Positions 36,771 through 48,566 of a stretch of DNA of 64,000 nucleotides are shown here, piece after piece (the stretch's first letter is position 1; each line of letters starts with the position of its first letter). Source of the DNA: Larimichthys crocea (Eukaryota; Chordata; Actinopteri; Sciaenidae). The DNA lies in contig NC_040022.1 of the NCBI RefSeq assembly GCF_000972845.2, positions 6,168,979 through 6,232,978 of the forward strand, given 5' to 3'. Made by a program: the position numbers and the translations under genes. The notes below the pieces were generated by a model. The model did not search any database and was not told the origin of the DNA. It saw only the letters and a list, made by a program, of their open reading frames with translations.

Positions 36771-38089
36771 GCACAACTGTGTAAAAGAGTTTTTAATGTA
36801 ATAAGATGGTGTTTTGTGAAGTGTCAGAATTGATGAAGTTAACAAGTAAACAGCATTAAGCTGACAGACAGAACAAACATGCCGACAAGATAAGAAAATG
36901 TCTGCTGCTCGTTTGGTTCTGTTTGGTCTCAGCTTGCAAATGTTTCTGCTTGATCTTTATTGGTGCGTCTCTGTATGTATGAGAGTCTCTGTACTCTGTG
37001 TTGACTCTATTAACTGCCTTCTCAGTTTGGCAGCACAGCCTTCGGTTGACAGAATAGGTGAGGGGCTGCTGATCCTGGACAGGCCAGAGGAGGATAAGCT
37101 GGCTAAAGTTATTGTGAGACCAGAAGCGGAGAGACTACAATCCTCTGCCTTTCATCACATTTTATCAGACAGAGCAACAGCAGGATGGAGGCAGAGATTT
37201 TTGATGGAGAAATTGTCTTAAGAATCTGGCCCGGCTGTGACTGTCTACTTGAGACTGGAGGCTATTAGCTTTACAATCTCATCTTCTTAAAAGTTTCACT
37301 TCCTTCTGAAGGGAGTTGTTTTTGTCAGTAGAATGCAGAGTGAACGGCAAGGCCGATAAGCTCCAACACTTCCAGACTGACGAATCAGCACTCTGAAATT
37401 AGGCAGGGTAATCTTGACTTTTTATGCTCTTTGGCTCAGATTGTCCTAGCTGTTTTTCTTCCTCTCTTGTCTAAATGAGTGTGCATGTAAAGGCTGTCCC
37501 CATGCAGGCCTGTTAAGCCATTATCAGACCTGTCTGGGCTTTTATGTTTGCCCACATAACACGAGCGGTATGCCTCAGGGACAAAACTGCTGACTGCCAC
37601 AAGCTCGCAACCTCGACCTAAAAGCTTATCGGCCTCACTCTTCAGGCAGGGATTATGCAAATCAGAGACCCAGGTGAAGCATCAAACAGGCCTGGAGTTT
37701 TAACAGAGTACTGTGTTTCACATGGGGCATTTCACATGCAGCGTGACGGTTAACCACACTTTTCACCATTCCACAATACCTACACTTTTCTGAGTCCTGC
37801 TGCCTCGGTTGCTCATGCAGGTGTTTTCTTCTCACCTTTTCATCCTTTCGCCAGAGTTAAAATGGAAACAGACGGCATTAAACCGCCCCTCCCAGCATAT
37901 CAAAGAGGTACTACTGTTTTCAGGGGGAGTAATGTGAAAATGTGTTTATTCAATCTACGCATAAATCTCATAAATTGAGCCTTCATTCTGCAGCAGACAG
38001 AATTGCATAGTGAAAGCGAGGCATCTAGGTAAACCCAGATGGTGTCATTATTCGATCGCCATCAACATTTACTTCATGATGATAGACCA
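36771..38089. other. asic2 intron 1, no feature seen
   Basis: A 107-codon ORF at 36898-37221 begins with ATG and a hydrophobic stretch, but it has no recognisable family or supporting splice context. Otherwise featureless. Confidence 0.4.
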
Positions 38090-38415
38090 GCGTGCAGGGT
38101 TTGGTGGAGTTCCCTCACCTTCTCCTTCCTAGCGTGAAGGAAAAACAACACAACTAATAATACCGTCTTAACTAGAGCCAGTGTTGAGCTTGTCTGTTCT
38201 AGGCTACTGTAGAAACATGGCGGTTCAATATGGCGGACTCCATGGAAGAGGACCTGTGATATCTGTAGATATAATGGCTCATTCTAAGCGTTAGAAACAT
38301 AAGAATTCTTATTTTAAGGTGATTATACTCACACACAAAACACACTAATGAATATTATATTGAATTTCTGCCATATTCAGTAAACGCAACCCCATAAATT
38401 TGACCTTCTGGAACT
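38090..38415 (+). repeat. Interspersed repeat R4, copy 1
   Basis: It contains 'gtttggtggagttccctcac', 'tactgtagaaacatggcggt', 'atggctcattctaagcg', 'attcttattttaaggtgatt' and an end near 'gaccttctggaactta'. The second half is shared with 59155-59300 ('aaggctcattctaag', 'attcttattttcaggtgatt', 'tgacacactggaccc'). I recall it as an abundant percomorph repeat. No coding capacity. Confidence 0.75.
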
Positions 38416-40894
38416 TAAAATTAAAATGTATAAATACAATGTGAAAGTCTTCTTGGTGAGTAGAAAACATTTCTTTAGGGGAATGGGTTCTGCTGGAGGC
38501 TGTTTGGATTATGATAATAATGAAAGAAGGCCTTGATTTTTATACTCCTATTCTCTTTTTTATTCTCTATATATAATTGTCTGCTCTGATGTAGCATTTC
38601 AAAGACCAATGAGGTAAAACAATGGAAATAAAAACGAATGGTATACGAGCATCTGAATAAAATAAAGAAAAAGCTCAAACCTAGTCTAGGAGTTTTTTGA
38701 GAGATTTTGACACGTCAGACAACATTCTTTATAAAAAAACAAAAACTTCAGATGTCACCAGGAATAAGCGATCGCTTTCAAAGATCTGTCATGTTTAGAT
38801 CCGCATGAGATAATTGAATTAAGGATTGACACGCTTCTCCCATCAGCCACGAGCCACTGAACTCCTCTCCGTGCTCACATGCCTTCGCTGGCTTCATTAA
38901 AATGTTACAAGCTAACGCTCAGCGGGGCCTCACTTTTTGACACCATCCTGCAAATACAAAAATATCAGGCCGTGCAACACTGCAACAGCTTAATGGAATG
39001 TCTCAGACTGCGATCATTTAAGGAAAACATATTAACATAATTACATGTCAAGTAGAAATATTACAAATAAAGAGACAAGAGGACATTAATAGGTTTATTA
39101 GCCTTGTAGGGAAATGAAGTTGAATAATGTAATCTGTGTTATTTCTGTTTGGGGACACTTTGTAAAGGTAGCCATGTTTCGCTTTCAAGGTTTTTATTTG
39201 GACCCCTGTTAGGATCTTCTTTGGTCTCAGTTCCTCTGTACCTGCACAGTGGGGTTAGGCGAGGATTGGTGCTACAATTTGTAAAAGTAAAGATTAGACT
39301 CTGTGTGCCCCACTGTTCCAGCTCTAGCCAGAATCCATCCCCTGCTGCTGGACTTATTTGCTCAAGCCTGCATTCTGTCTTATCCCTGCCTGAGCTTTGG
39401 AGACTTCGATTTAACAAACCTTACTTCTGTTTCCCTGAACCCCCCCCCAAAATCAAATATTTATATATCAAAGTCTACCTTTTTTAATCTCCACTTTGAG
39501 GAAGTGTCAATCCATCCTAATCAAGTCGTTACAGATTTCACACGGTCTCATCCGTGTGAGGAGATTCGCCTCGGTTCCTCCTCCTCCTCCACACTTCCGC
39601 ATTTCGACAAACTCCACGGCGCGCTCCTGGCTACTGGCTATTCAGCCAACTGTTTCTGTCGGGCAATCCATCTTTGGAAATGAGCACAGGAATATTAAAT
39701 CCGGGTTGGGGGGGAAATCAAGGTCGCTCTCTTGGCACTTAGAAATGTTCATGTTAAATGAACCGTATGTAGGGACGGCTTCTAATCTATTGTAACGGTG
39801 AGATGAGCTCCATAATGACTTTATTGATTTGAGGTAGCTTTGCAACAATATTTTTTTTTAAATGCAGAAATGCTGTTGGGATATCCATGGATAATACAAG
39901 ATACTGGTTCTGTTTATACAAAGAAATGAAGTAACTTAGGAAGAAAACAACTACAGTGTGATCTGCACAACAAAGAATTTAGTGAGATTCATTTGGTGAG
40001 GATGTAATTTAACTGTAATATCAGGACAAGGTCAAGATGAAAGCTGCAGCAGTGGCGTGTTTGCACATTTTCCAAATAGCTTCTCAAGAGCTTCAGCAGG
40101 AACAAAACGCTAAGAGATAAAAAGGAGGGTGCTGCCGCCTCACTCCAGGCTCAAACAATGAATTTTGGCAGCTGGTTTAAATATATAGACAGCTGCCTGA
40201 GATTCAGCCTTCAGATGCTGGCACAACTTCCAGGTCTCTCCGCACATTTAGCCTTTCAGGCGGCAATTACATATGCTGGGTCCTCAATAGGCTCCTCCAG
40301 TCAAAACACTCATGTTTAATTGTGAAGGTTAGCATCAGATGGAACTCATAAGAAGAAGGAAAAGACATGCCATAGCTCAGGGCCATAAAGTCCAACTAGA
40401 CACATGGTGGAGGGCCTTAAGGGACTCATTGAGGCCAGAGCCGGGCCACGTTCAAATTCTCTTCAGTCTAATCAGGTTGCATATGGTGTGGTTATATTGT
40501 CCGTATGTGTAATACACATATTGCTCATCTCTTTAACCATGGCTCATTAACTGGTGACATGTGATTCTGCTGCCAGTGTATAGAGCTGCACTTGATTCAT
40601 TTTCTTTCTCTATTAATCTGCCGTCATTCAGACATTTATTTGTCCTGGCATTTGCTTGTAAAATTATGGAAATGATTAAATATCAACATAGTTGCTAATT
40701 AATTTCATATCGATCATGGGTTTTTAGCTTTACTGATGTCCTCTCTCTCTCTCAGCTACAGGTCTAATTATCCTCGGTTCTGTTTGGGTTTGGTCTTAAT
40801 GTCCTCAGGCCACAATTTTAGACTGCTTAGCTGTTAACTTTTGTCAGGTACATTAAAATTATGAGGGAGGGAGGAGAGAAATACGTTTAAATGA
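38416..40894. other. asic2 intron 1, no feature seen
   Basis: Several overlapping open frames at 39139-39795 reflect locally balanced composition, with no family recognised. No transposon ends seen. Confidence 0.4.
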
Positions 40895-41119
40895 CAGTTT
40901 GTTAGGTACCCAGAGCTAAAAAATAATGCAGCCAAATTAAATGTCAAAAGTCAATAAATCATACGTTTCATGAAGGTTATAATGTTGAGTTTTACTGACA
41001 TGCATTTCCACTATTTTGCCCATTTCTATGAATAAAGGAAGGCTAAAATAACAAAAACAGAAAACCGAACTTGATAACCTTCATGATGGTTATAATTAGT
41101 GTGTGTACCTAATAAACTG
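40895..41119. mobile_element. 225-bp MITE with 18-bp terminal inverted repeats
   Basis: CAGTTTGTTAGGTACCCA at 40895-40912 and the complement of 41102-41119 (CAGTTTATTAGGTACACA) match at 16 of 18 positions. Internal subterminal blocks are also inverted: 'catgaaggttataatg' at 40973 and 'aaccttcatgatgg' at 41078. No ORF. The size and structure fit a non-autonomous DNA transposon. Confidence 0.8.
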
Positions 41120-44100
41120 GCAAAAAAAAAGAGGGAGGTAAAAAGAGATGCTGTGAGAATCCAAAAGAACTGAGGATGATGTTTTGACTGATGTGTGTGT
41201 CTGCTGGCATCAGACAGTGCATCTCTGAGTTGGTCTTTGTTTATCAGTAATAACTATGTTTGACAAACGATTTAGGACAAGCTGAAATATTGACAGTTTC
41301 AAAATAGAAAGTCTTAACTGGAGAGCGAAAGAAAAAAGGAAACAAAGTTCGCAACAAAACAGAACAAATGTTAAGTCTCCGAGTTGCTGCAGGTTGCTCT
41401 GTCAGAATTCAGTATGCAGCAGGTCAAATGAGGAGAAGACTGTTCTCTCCTGTTTTGTTTTCTGAGCGGTATTTGGGTCTTTCAGGACCTCATTTCACCA
41501 ACTACAGAAGAACTTTGCATTTTTGCTATTTCATTGATTCTATTACAGGTTGTATTCGTACACCTCCGCCTTATATTATACAGCTGCTGCTGCTGAAATC
41601 AATAATGAGTTTAGAAATTACTGAGTAAAGGCATTTTCTCACATATGTAGGTCCAGTATGAATTTATTCAGGGAGGATTTTTACTGCGGAAAAATATGTG
41701 TAACCTGTGCAACCTGTGTAACAGACCACCTTCTGTGCTCTGTGAGACAGGAACACGGCCTTCTGTTCTTTTTTCTCTTTCCTGCTGCCTGCCAGCTAGA
41801 ACCGTGTAGTTCTTTCCTCTGATGTATATGGCAGAGGTTTCTGTGTAGTCTTTTAACCTCCTGCACGGCAAAAAAATATATACATCACACGTACAGTATC
41901 AACTGAGATAATGCAACCAACCACCATCAATATTCCCTTGAACGGTAATGCTCTGCTGTTTTTGCAGTTCTGTACCTACAACTACAACTTCAGCATTAAA
42001 ATAATCAGCTGCTCACGGTCTTGAGTTTGTATTGAGCACTGTTCTGTGTGAAACTTTTAGCCTTGGGTTGAAAAAGCTTTAATACTCTATATTACAAGTA
42101 ATGAAACTGTGTAGGAGCTCAGTAACATTTTATTGAATCTCAATCCAGGATCAAAGCTGCTTAACAAATCCCTCTTTGCTCGTTTGGATTCAGCTTTCTG
42201 TATCTGTTACAAAAGTTAGAAATAACTCACGACTCGATTCAATATAGATTTTTTTTTCTTTTGTTGACGGAGGAGGCAAAAACAGTTTTCAGTGGCAGCC
42301 GGTTCCTGTAAATAAAATGAGCAGCAGAAGAAAATATGGTATGGTTATAGGGACACATATTTGAGCTAAAATAACAGGTGTGGCCTATTTTCATGAGCGA
42401 CCTCATCCAAATCTGAAGGCCCCTGTGATGTGCACAATTTATTGAACGACCTTCTAGCTGAGTGAAAACACACCGTCCACCTGCCATACAGTTAAAGCTT
42501 CTCTCTCAACTCACAAATGATCTTGCTGGCTTCCACAGGGTGTCATTTGGGGCTTTTTGGCACGTAACGTACAGCATTAACATTCATAAGTCGTGGCTGA
42601 AATCATCTGCTCCTGGTCCGTCAGCTTTCACTTAAAAATGAAAAGCTTGCTTGACACGGATGTTTTGCATTCTGCTAATACAATATAGAGAAGAGTTTTC
42701 AAAGTGAGATCTTCCTCAAATATTAAAAGTGTGCTAAATTTGCTATTATCAGTTCCTATCAGTTATCACTTGTTACTTTGATATTGAAGAAAACTTCAAA
42801 TTTGATTCTTAAGCAGCTTCTGGACTTCAGAGGCTTTTTTTTCTATGAATTATGAGCAGATTTATGGATGTTTATTCACATATTGGAGAGAATAATATCC
42901 TCAACAATAAAGTCACACTGAATCTAAAAATATGTTTAGATTTTATTGAGTTATGACTCAGAGAACACACAATTTTGACGCAGATTGCCTCAACAGAACA
43001 CTACAGGGGTTTAAAGTTCCTAATATTATCACAGTGAGCTTTGCTGAACCGCTGACACGTTGACCGTACTGCAAAAACAAACCTTATTTTCTTTAATTTA
43101 TTATAATTTTTTTTTTGGTATACCAGCACCCACCTTACCCCTCTTCAACTCTCCGTCTCATTCATCTCACAGCTTGAAAATCACTAATGTAGAGCCAGGA
43201 GAGACAGAAGATTGGTTAAGAGATTTTCTTAGCTCCAAGCAAAATAAAATTGGTTATTGGAGCCCGATCTTACAGCTGTAAGAAGCACTGTCACCTGGAC
43301 TTTGGTGTTCAAATCTTTAAAGCATTTACGACAGTTTATACAGTAGCAAGCAGGAATAAAATAGTGTTTCTTTACACAGAATTTGGTAGTAATAGCAAAA
43401 CAAAAGACAAATGCAGTTCCAAAGCCAAGTTCGTCCAAAAAAGCGGCAGTTACTGTAACACCGGAGATCATGATTTTTTTTTTTCTTCTGTTGCTGCCAG
43501 TATTTTTCCTGCCGTTTCAAGGCTGAGTGCCCGGTTGTTTTTGGAGCTCTATTTTTTCCACTGAGAGGACACTGGCAGTAATACCAGCAATCACAGAGCC
43601 CCACAAATAATTTAAGTTGGTCCAAGGAGGACAGTCGTCATAAGTATGCGGGAATACACCGGAGTTAAATCACTGAATCATTAGTGTTTTCTTCTTTTCA
43701 GAGCACTTCAATAACAACCAAAGTCATTTCTGCTTTAAAACTCTGACTCGGGTAATGCATAATAAAGAGTAATTAGCTAATCTGTGCAATAGGTAGAGTA
43801 GTTACACTCCACAGCTTCTGTTTACAAAGGTTTATTTTATTAGTTTCTGTGTTATATTTGCAGTCAAGCGAAGGGTTTGCAGTTATGGATGCCATTACTT
43901 ATAAAGGCTCCCGTATTGGTGTGTAGGTGTGCTTATCCTTGAAAGTGTGTGATGCAAACGTGCGTATTTGAGGGCTGGGAGTTTTTAATGAGAAGTGGTT
44001 TCCAGCAGTCTCACGTAAGAAGCGGAGAAATAAAATGGCTCAGACGCAATAATTTCTCAGTCTCAGAGAGGTTCAAAGAAGATTCTCCTTCGTTGGAAGC

Positions 44101-44826
44101 TCCTAATATGAGAGAGCTTTATTCCAGAAGAACCACTCTCAAAAAATGCAGCCTGTGAATGATGATAGTAAGTGATGACCAACCATGTCATATGTTAAAG
44201 CATACGTTCACTCTAAGCATTATTTAGGCTTCAGCAGTCACAGCAATTAACTAAAATAAAAAGCTGTGTTAATGTTTATGTAAGAGGTGACATTACATAG
44301 TGAGTACTTTTACTTTTGATATATACCAGTTTGTTTTTTCTTCCTTTCTTTAACTTCAGTAACACTTTCAGATAATCTGACTAAACTGTTGCTGTTGTCT
44401 GATTGTTTCTTTGTAGTGATGTCACATATTACCACGAGCAATCGAAACAATAAGATTTAAGTTATATAAAGTAATAAACCAGAATGGTCCATCATCATGG
44501 AGCTTTTTGAGAAAGTTCTTCCCGGCAGAGGAAGGTTTTTAAATGGACTGTACAGTGTACTACCCCATCTGAAATTCCCATTTTTCACATAAAACCAATA
44601 TCCTGAATGTGTTTGGTTTCACCCGTGGATGTGGAGCTGAACACAAGCAGAATACGACCCCATGTTTCATTTACTGTTCTTAGCTGAAATATATTGTCAA
44701 GAAGTATACATTATGTATCGAGTATAATCATTTATTATTAACCGCGTACAGTACAGCGTTAGACACATCAACATCAGAAAACTTTTTCTTTTTTTTTGAC
44801 CCGTTACCTATATAATACAGTACAGT
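41120..44826. other. asic2 intron 1, no feature seen
   Basis: AT-rich with short homopolymers. ORFs of 60-104 codons on both strands (for example 43250-43625) overlap each other and are not family-like. Confidence 0.45.
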
Positions 44827-45120
44827 AGGGCTGTCATGATATCAAATTTTAAGTACATGATCGTTTCTTCCTAACGAAAGAAAAAGTCAAACTCGTCTTC
44901 AACTTTTAACTTTTGAACTTTTTGTTTCTTTTCTGGCAAGTTGATTCCACTCAAAATACGAGTGTAGGGAGGTGGAGAGAGAGTGAACCACAAGAAGAGA
45001 ACGCAAAGAAACCAATTTTACTTTAAAGGCGTTGGATGATTTGTACAATATTATTATGTGTGTCATTAACATTCATTATATATTGCGGGTATCGTCAATG
45101 CGGTATATCACCACACGCCT
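44827..45120. mobile_element. hAT-like MITE, about 290 bp
   Basis: The left end AGGGCTGTCATGATAT and the complement of the right end (AGGCGTGTGGTGATAT) match at about 12 of 16 positions. The termini resemble the 'CAGGGxTGTxACGATA' ends of hAT-type elements common in fish. The target-site duplication is not clear. Non-coding. Confidence 0.6.
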
Positions 45121-45967
45121 AATGTACAGTATATATTAAAATAACATGGTGGTATTTTGGGGATGACTACTAGACCATTACAAGACAATTTCAACATTTG
45201 AAAATGTACCCAAATCCCAAAAGAATATCGTCTCATATGAGGACATTTATGAGATATTGACACACGACTCAGCTTGAAAACTACACTGCAATGAATGCTG
45301 CCTCTGTTCATTTTTTTTGTGAAGATGTGTCATAGTGGTATTGATCCAGGCCTATGGTAATTTATAAGGCTGAAGTTTACTGTGGATGGTCCAAATGGTT
45401 TTCTATTCACTGGTTACGGAGCTGTGTTTGATGTACAGGCAGACTGTTCATTGCCTGGCCCCGCTGCTTTAGTCGCCATTTACAGTGACCCTCCACAATG
45501 TCACAGACGAGGCCCGACCTTTGTTTTAGTCCCACTTGTTGTGTCCTTATGGTTGAAATTAGACCCCAGCAAGAAAAAAAAATCCTCCAATACTTTCATT
45601 AAATCTGAACTATAAAAACAATTCCACTCAGAAATGTCATTGGGGATTAGGGCTTAGTCAGACTGAGACATCATTAGTTTTTCATCCTGTGTTCTGGGCA
45701 GCTGAGCTCTCCTCTCCAGCTGACAAAAGCACCCACCTCCAACACTCCACAAACACACACACATAATGCTGTCACAGTGTAGTGAATAGCTCTCTTGGCC
45801 CCTCAGGTTGGCATCCTTTTAAATCCCCCCTGCGTGCACGTGTGTGTGCGTTGATGTCGATCGTGACTGGACCTCGTGTCACTGCCATTTCTGCTCCAGC
45901 TGGAGGTTCTGAAGGTGCCGGGTGTCAGATGTTAATCCAGCAGGACTAATAGCAGCTGGCTCTCCTC

Positions 45968-46004
<37 letters not shown>

Positions 46005-48386
46005 GTACATACACTGATTCTCCCCACGCCTCTCAGGGTCGCTCACTCCTTTGGATGCTGCTGCCGCCTGTGCTTTCCGCTCCTGCTGTTAAGCTCTAAC
46101 GTCTCCTCCAGCTGGAGCCCTGGCTCAGTGGCTGGCTGCAACACAGAGAGAGACAATCGATGGACAGATCGCAGCGCTTTGCTTTGCTCGCTGTGGGTGC
46201 TGGATGGGACAGAGTGGGCTGTTTATGATTTACAAAGCTCTCGACATCCAGCATTCATTTGCAATTTGATTTCTGAAAGAGTATGAAAACATTGCAGCTT
46301 GCATCAAATCACATTAGCATAATTCAGGGAAACAATGTAAGGATCACTGCAATTATACCGTGGTCCCCCTGTAGCTGAGTTGTTACACCCTGTGCTATAA
46401 TGCAGACTGCTGTGATACCATGAATGTGTTCTGATTAATTATCCATCTAATGATTTAAACAGACACTTTTTCAGTCTGACCTGCCAGGGCTCATATCATA
46501 ATCACCTGTGGGATTCCACTAGTCATGAATCACACAGATTCAAATCACATTTAACAATACAAATCCAAGAAAATGGATTCAATTAGCTCGGTGGGGAGGA
46601 ACACTATGGGAGCCACATTCACATTATACACACTGTGCATTAATCATTTGAATTTTTTCTCTTTCCATTAATCTTCCTCTTGCTCTTTTTATTCCTATTT
46701 CCTGTTCTCTCTTTCTCTCTGTCTCCTTCTCTACATCCTTCACCCCTCCCTCATCCTCCAACTGGTCCTCCATATGTCAAGCCACAGGCAACACGGTGAC
46801 AGCCTTTCTCTTTTTGTTTTCCATTCCTGTAGTGAACCTGACCTAAGATAGCATCAAAGCTGTGAAAAAAAATAAATAAATAAATATGCGAGAGCAGAGA
46901 GTTTTTTTAAAAACACAAAATGGGGCAACAGATCGATCGCTTGAGTTTTTGCAATGTCCTGCGGTGTTTCGGGATGTGTGAACTTTGCGGTAGCTCACTG
47001 GTTCTCTAAGCCTCAACGGCATCAATGGGGACCCGGGAATATGTGTGCCATAAAGAATTGATCTGTGTTGGACACGAGATGAAAGAGGCGAGGCAGAAAG
47101 TAGCACGAGAGACGACAGACTTCTAATTAAATTGGACAGATAAAGGGAAGATGAAAGGCAGTGAGGAGAATAAGTGCTAAAAAAAGGTTTGACTGTTTGA
47201 ATGCAGCTGCACTTTCATATTGGAGATATGAGAAAGGTAACAGAAGCACTCTTGAGAAATTTGGGTTACTCATGTATGTCTTCTCCTTGGGGCAGCGGGG
47301 AGTCACACACCCAAAAGCTCAAAAGAGGGAAATTTGTCAGCACGTTCAAACTCATAGTTTTCACTTGTTCAGGAGGAGGCAGCATTCCTTCTGCTAAGCA
47401 AAGTGTCGTGCAACAAAATAAACAATGGAAGAAAGTGTGTGTATGTGTGTGTACACCTGCTGGTAAAGAGATAAAGCGGAGGTAAAAGAGGAAACAGACT
47501 GATGAGATGCAGGTTGAACATGTTGCGATGCTCAAACAACACACAGACACATAACAATATTGTTGGCAGCTTGTTTCCTGTAGTATCAAAGTTAATTATT
47601 TCAGAGTTTGTCCAGGATGAGAAAAAACATTTTTGTAGAAGGTGCCAACCTCCAATCACCAGCTGTTGTCCTGAGGTTCTCTCTTTTGGTTACCTGCTTC
47701 ATTAAAACTATATATTATGTGAGGTTTACAGCTTGTTAACCGTTACATTACAAGACACGTAATCAGAAATGGAGCGACGCCTGCGAGCTAGTTCAGGCAG
47801 ACAACTCGAGTTGCACAGACGTGACATGCCTCACACCCCATGGCCATCCAATCCAAACACACCCTCCCAGTTCAGTGGTTAAGCTGCAGAATCTCCCATC
47901 TCCCCCTCTGCTCTGCTGCCCCGCATCAGCATCACTGCCTGTTTTTCCGCCCCAGCGCCCGCCTGCAGGCTCCGAGAGGTGTGTAAGATATTTGCTCAAC
48001 ACCCCTCAATAGCTCTATGTATGCATGAGGCCGGAGCCTAGATGGCAAACTCTAAATGTATTCTGCCGCTGCAGTAAAACATTCCAGTCGTGAGTTGTCT
48101 GACTGAAATATGAATGTAGCATTGAGATGAGATAAAACGCTCAGGTGATCGTTTACAGTGAGAGAAAAAACAGATACAGCAACAATTAAAAGTAGCAAGT
48201 GTAACTTAAAGATTAGAGAGAAGAAAGATAGATGAGATAGACATTACTACATAACAAGATGCTTTAGAAAAACTAGAAATCATTTCCAAAGATAAGGTTA
48301 GGTTAGGTTAAGTAAGGTTAAGTAGTGAATGCTTTTGCTTTCAGGCAGCATAAAATACTATGCTGAAAATGGGCTGCACATAAAAA
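45121..48386. other. asic2 intron 1, mostly simple sequence
   Basis: It contains a (CA)n microsatellite at 45971-46001, a pyrimidine-rich patch at 46660-46750, a TG run near 47433-47451 and an aaggtta-type tandem at 48294-48325. No exon recognised. Confidence 0.5.
45971..46001. repeat. (CA)n microsatellite
   Basis: About 15 uninterrupted CA units, the longest dinucleotide run in the window. Confidence 0.97.
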
Positions 48387-48393
48387 GCAATAT

Positions 48394-48559
48394 GTCAGGG
48401 TGTCGATTAGCTCAGTTGGTAGAGCGTCCACCCCATGTATCTTTGCTGCATGTTGTTTCCCATTTCTCTCTCCCCACATTTCTGTCACTCTTCAGCTGTC
48501 TCTATCAAAACAAAAGCTTGAAAAGGCCAAAAGAAAGGAAGAAAGAAAGAAAAGAAAAT
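48394..48559 (+). mobile_element. tRNA-derived SINE (family S1), plus-strand copy
   Basis: The head contains a tRNA-like A box (TAGCTCAGTTGG at 48408-48419, then tagagcg). The body contains 'tctctctccccacatttctg', 'cactcttcagctgtctctat' and 'gcttgaaaaggcc', followed by an A-rich tail. The element is flanked by GCAATAT at 48387-48393 and 48560-48566, a probable target-site duplication. Relative to the copy at 57.8 kb, the region after the A box is shortened, with loss of the presumed B-box part. The family is identified from internal comparison of the two copies. Confidence 0.88.
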
Positions 48560-48566
48560 GCAATAT

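Noticed and set aside
36898..37221. 107-codon ORF with a hydrophobic start
   Set aside because: No family resemblance, no promoter and no splice signals, in ordinary intron sequence.
39139..39795. Overlapping ORFs on both strands
   Set aside because: Mutual overlap in several frames, no family similarity and no splice context.
48294..48325. Interstitial telomere repeat
   Set aside because: The units are ggtta and aggtta types, not the vertebrate TTAGGG, and the array is too short.
48398..48440. A tRNA gene
   Set aside because: The A box is tRNA-like, but no cloverleaf or B box follows, and the sequence runs into the shared SINE body and an A-rich tail.
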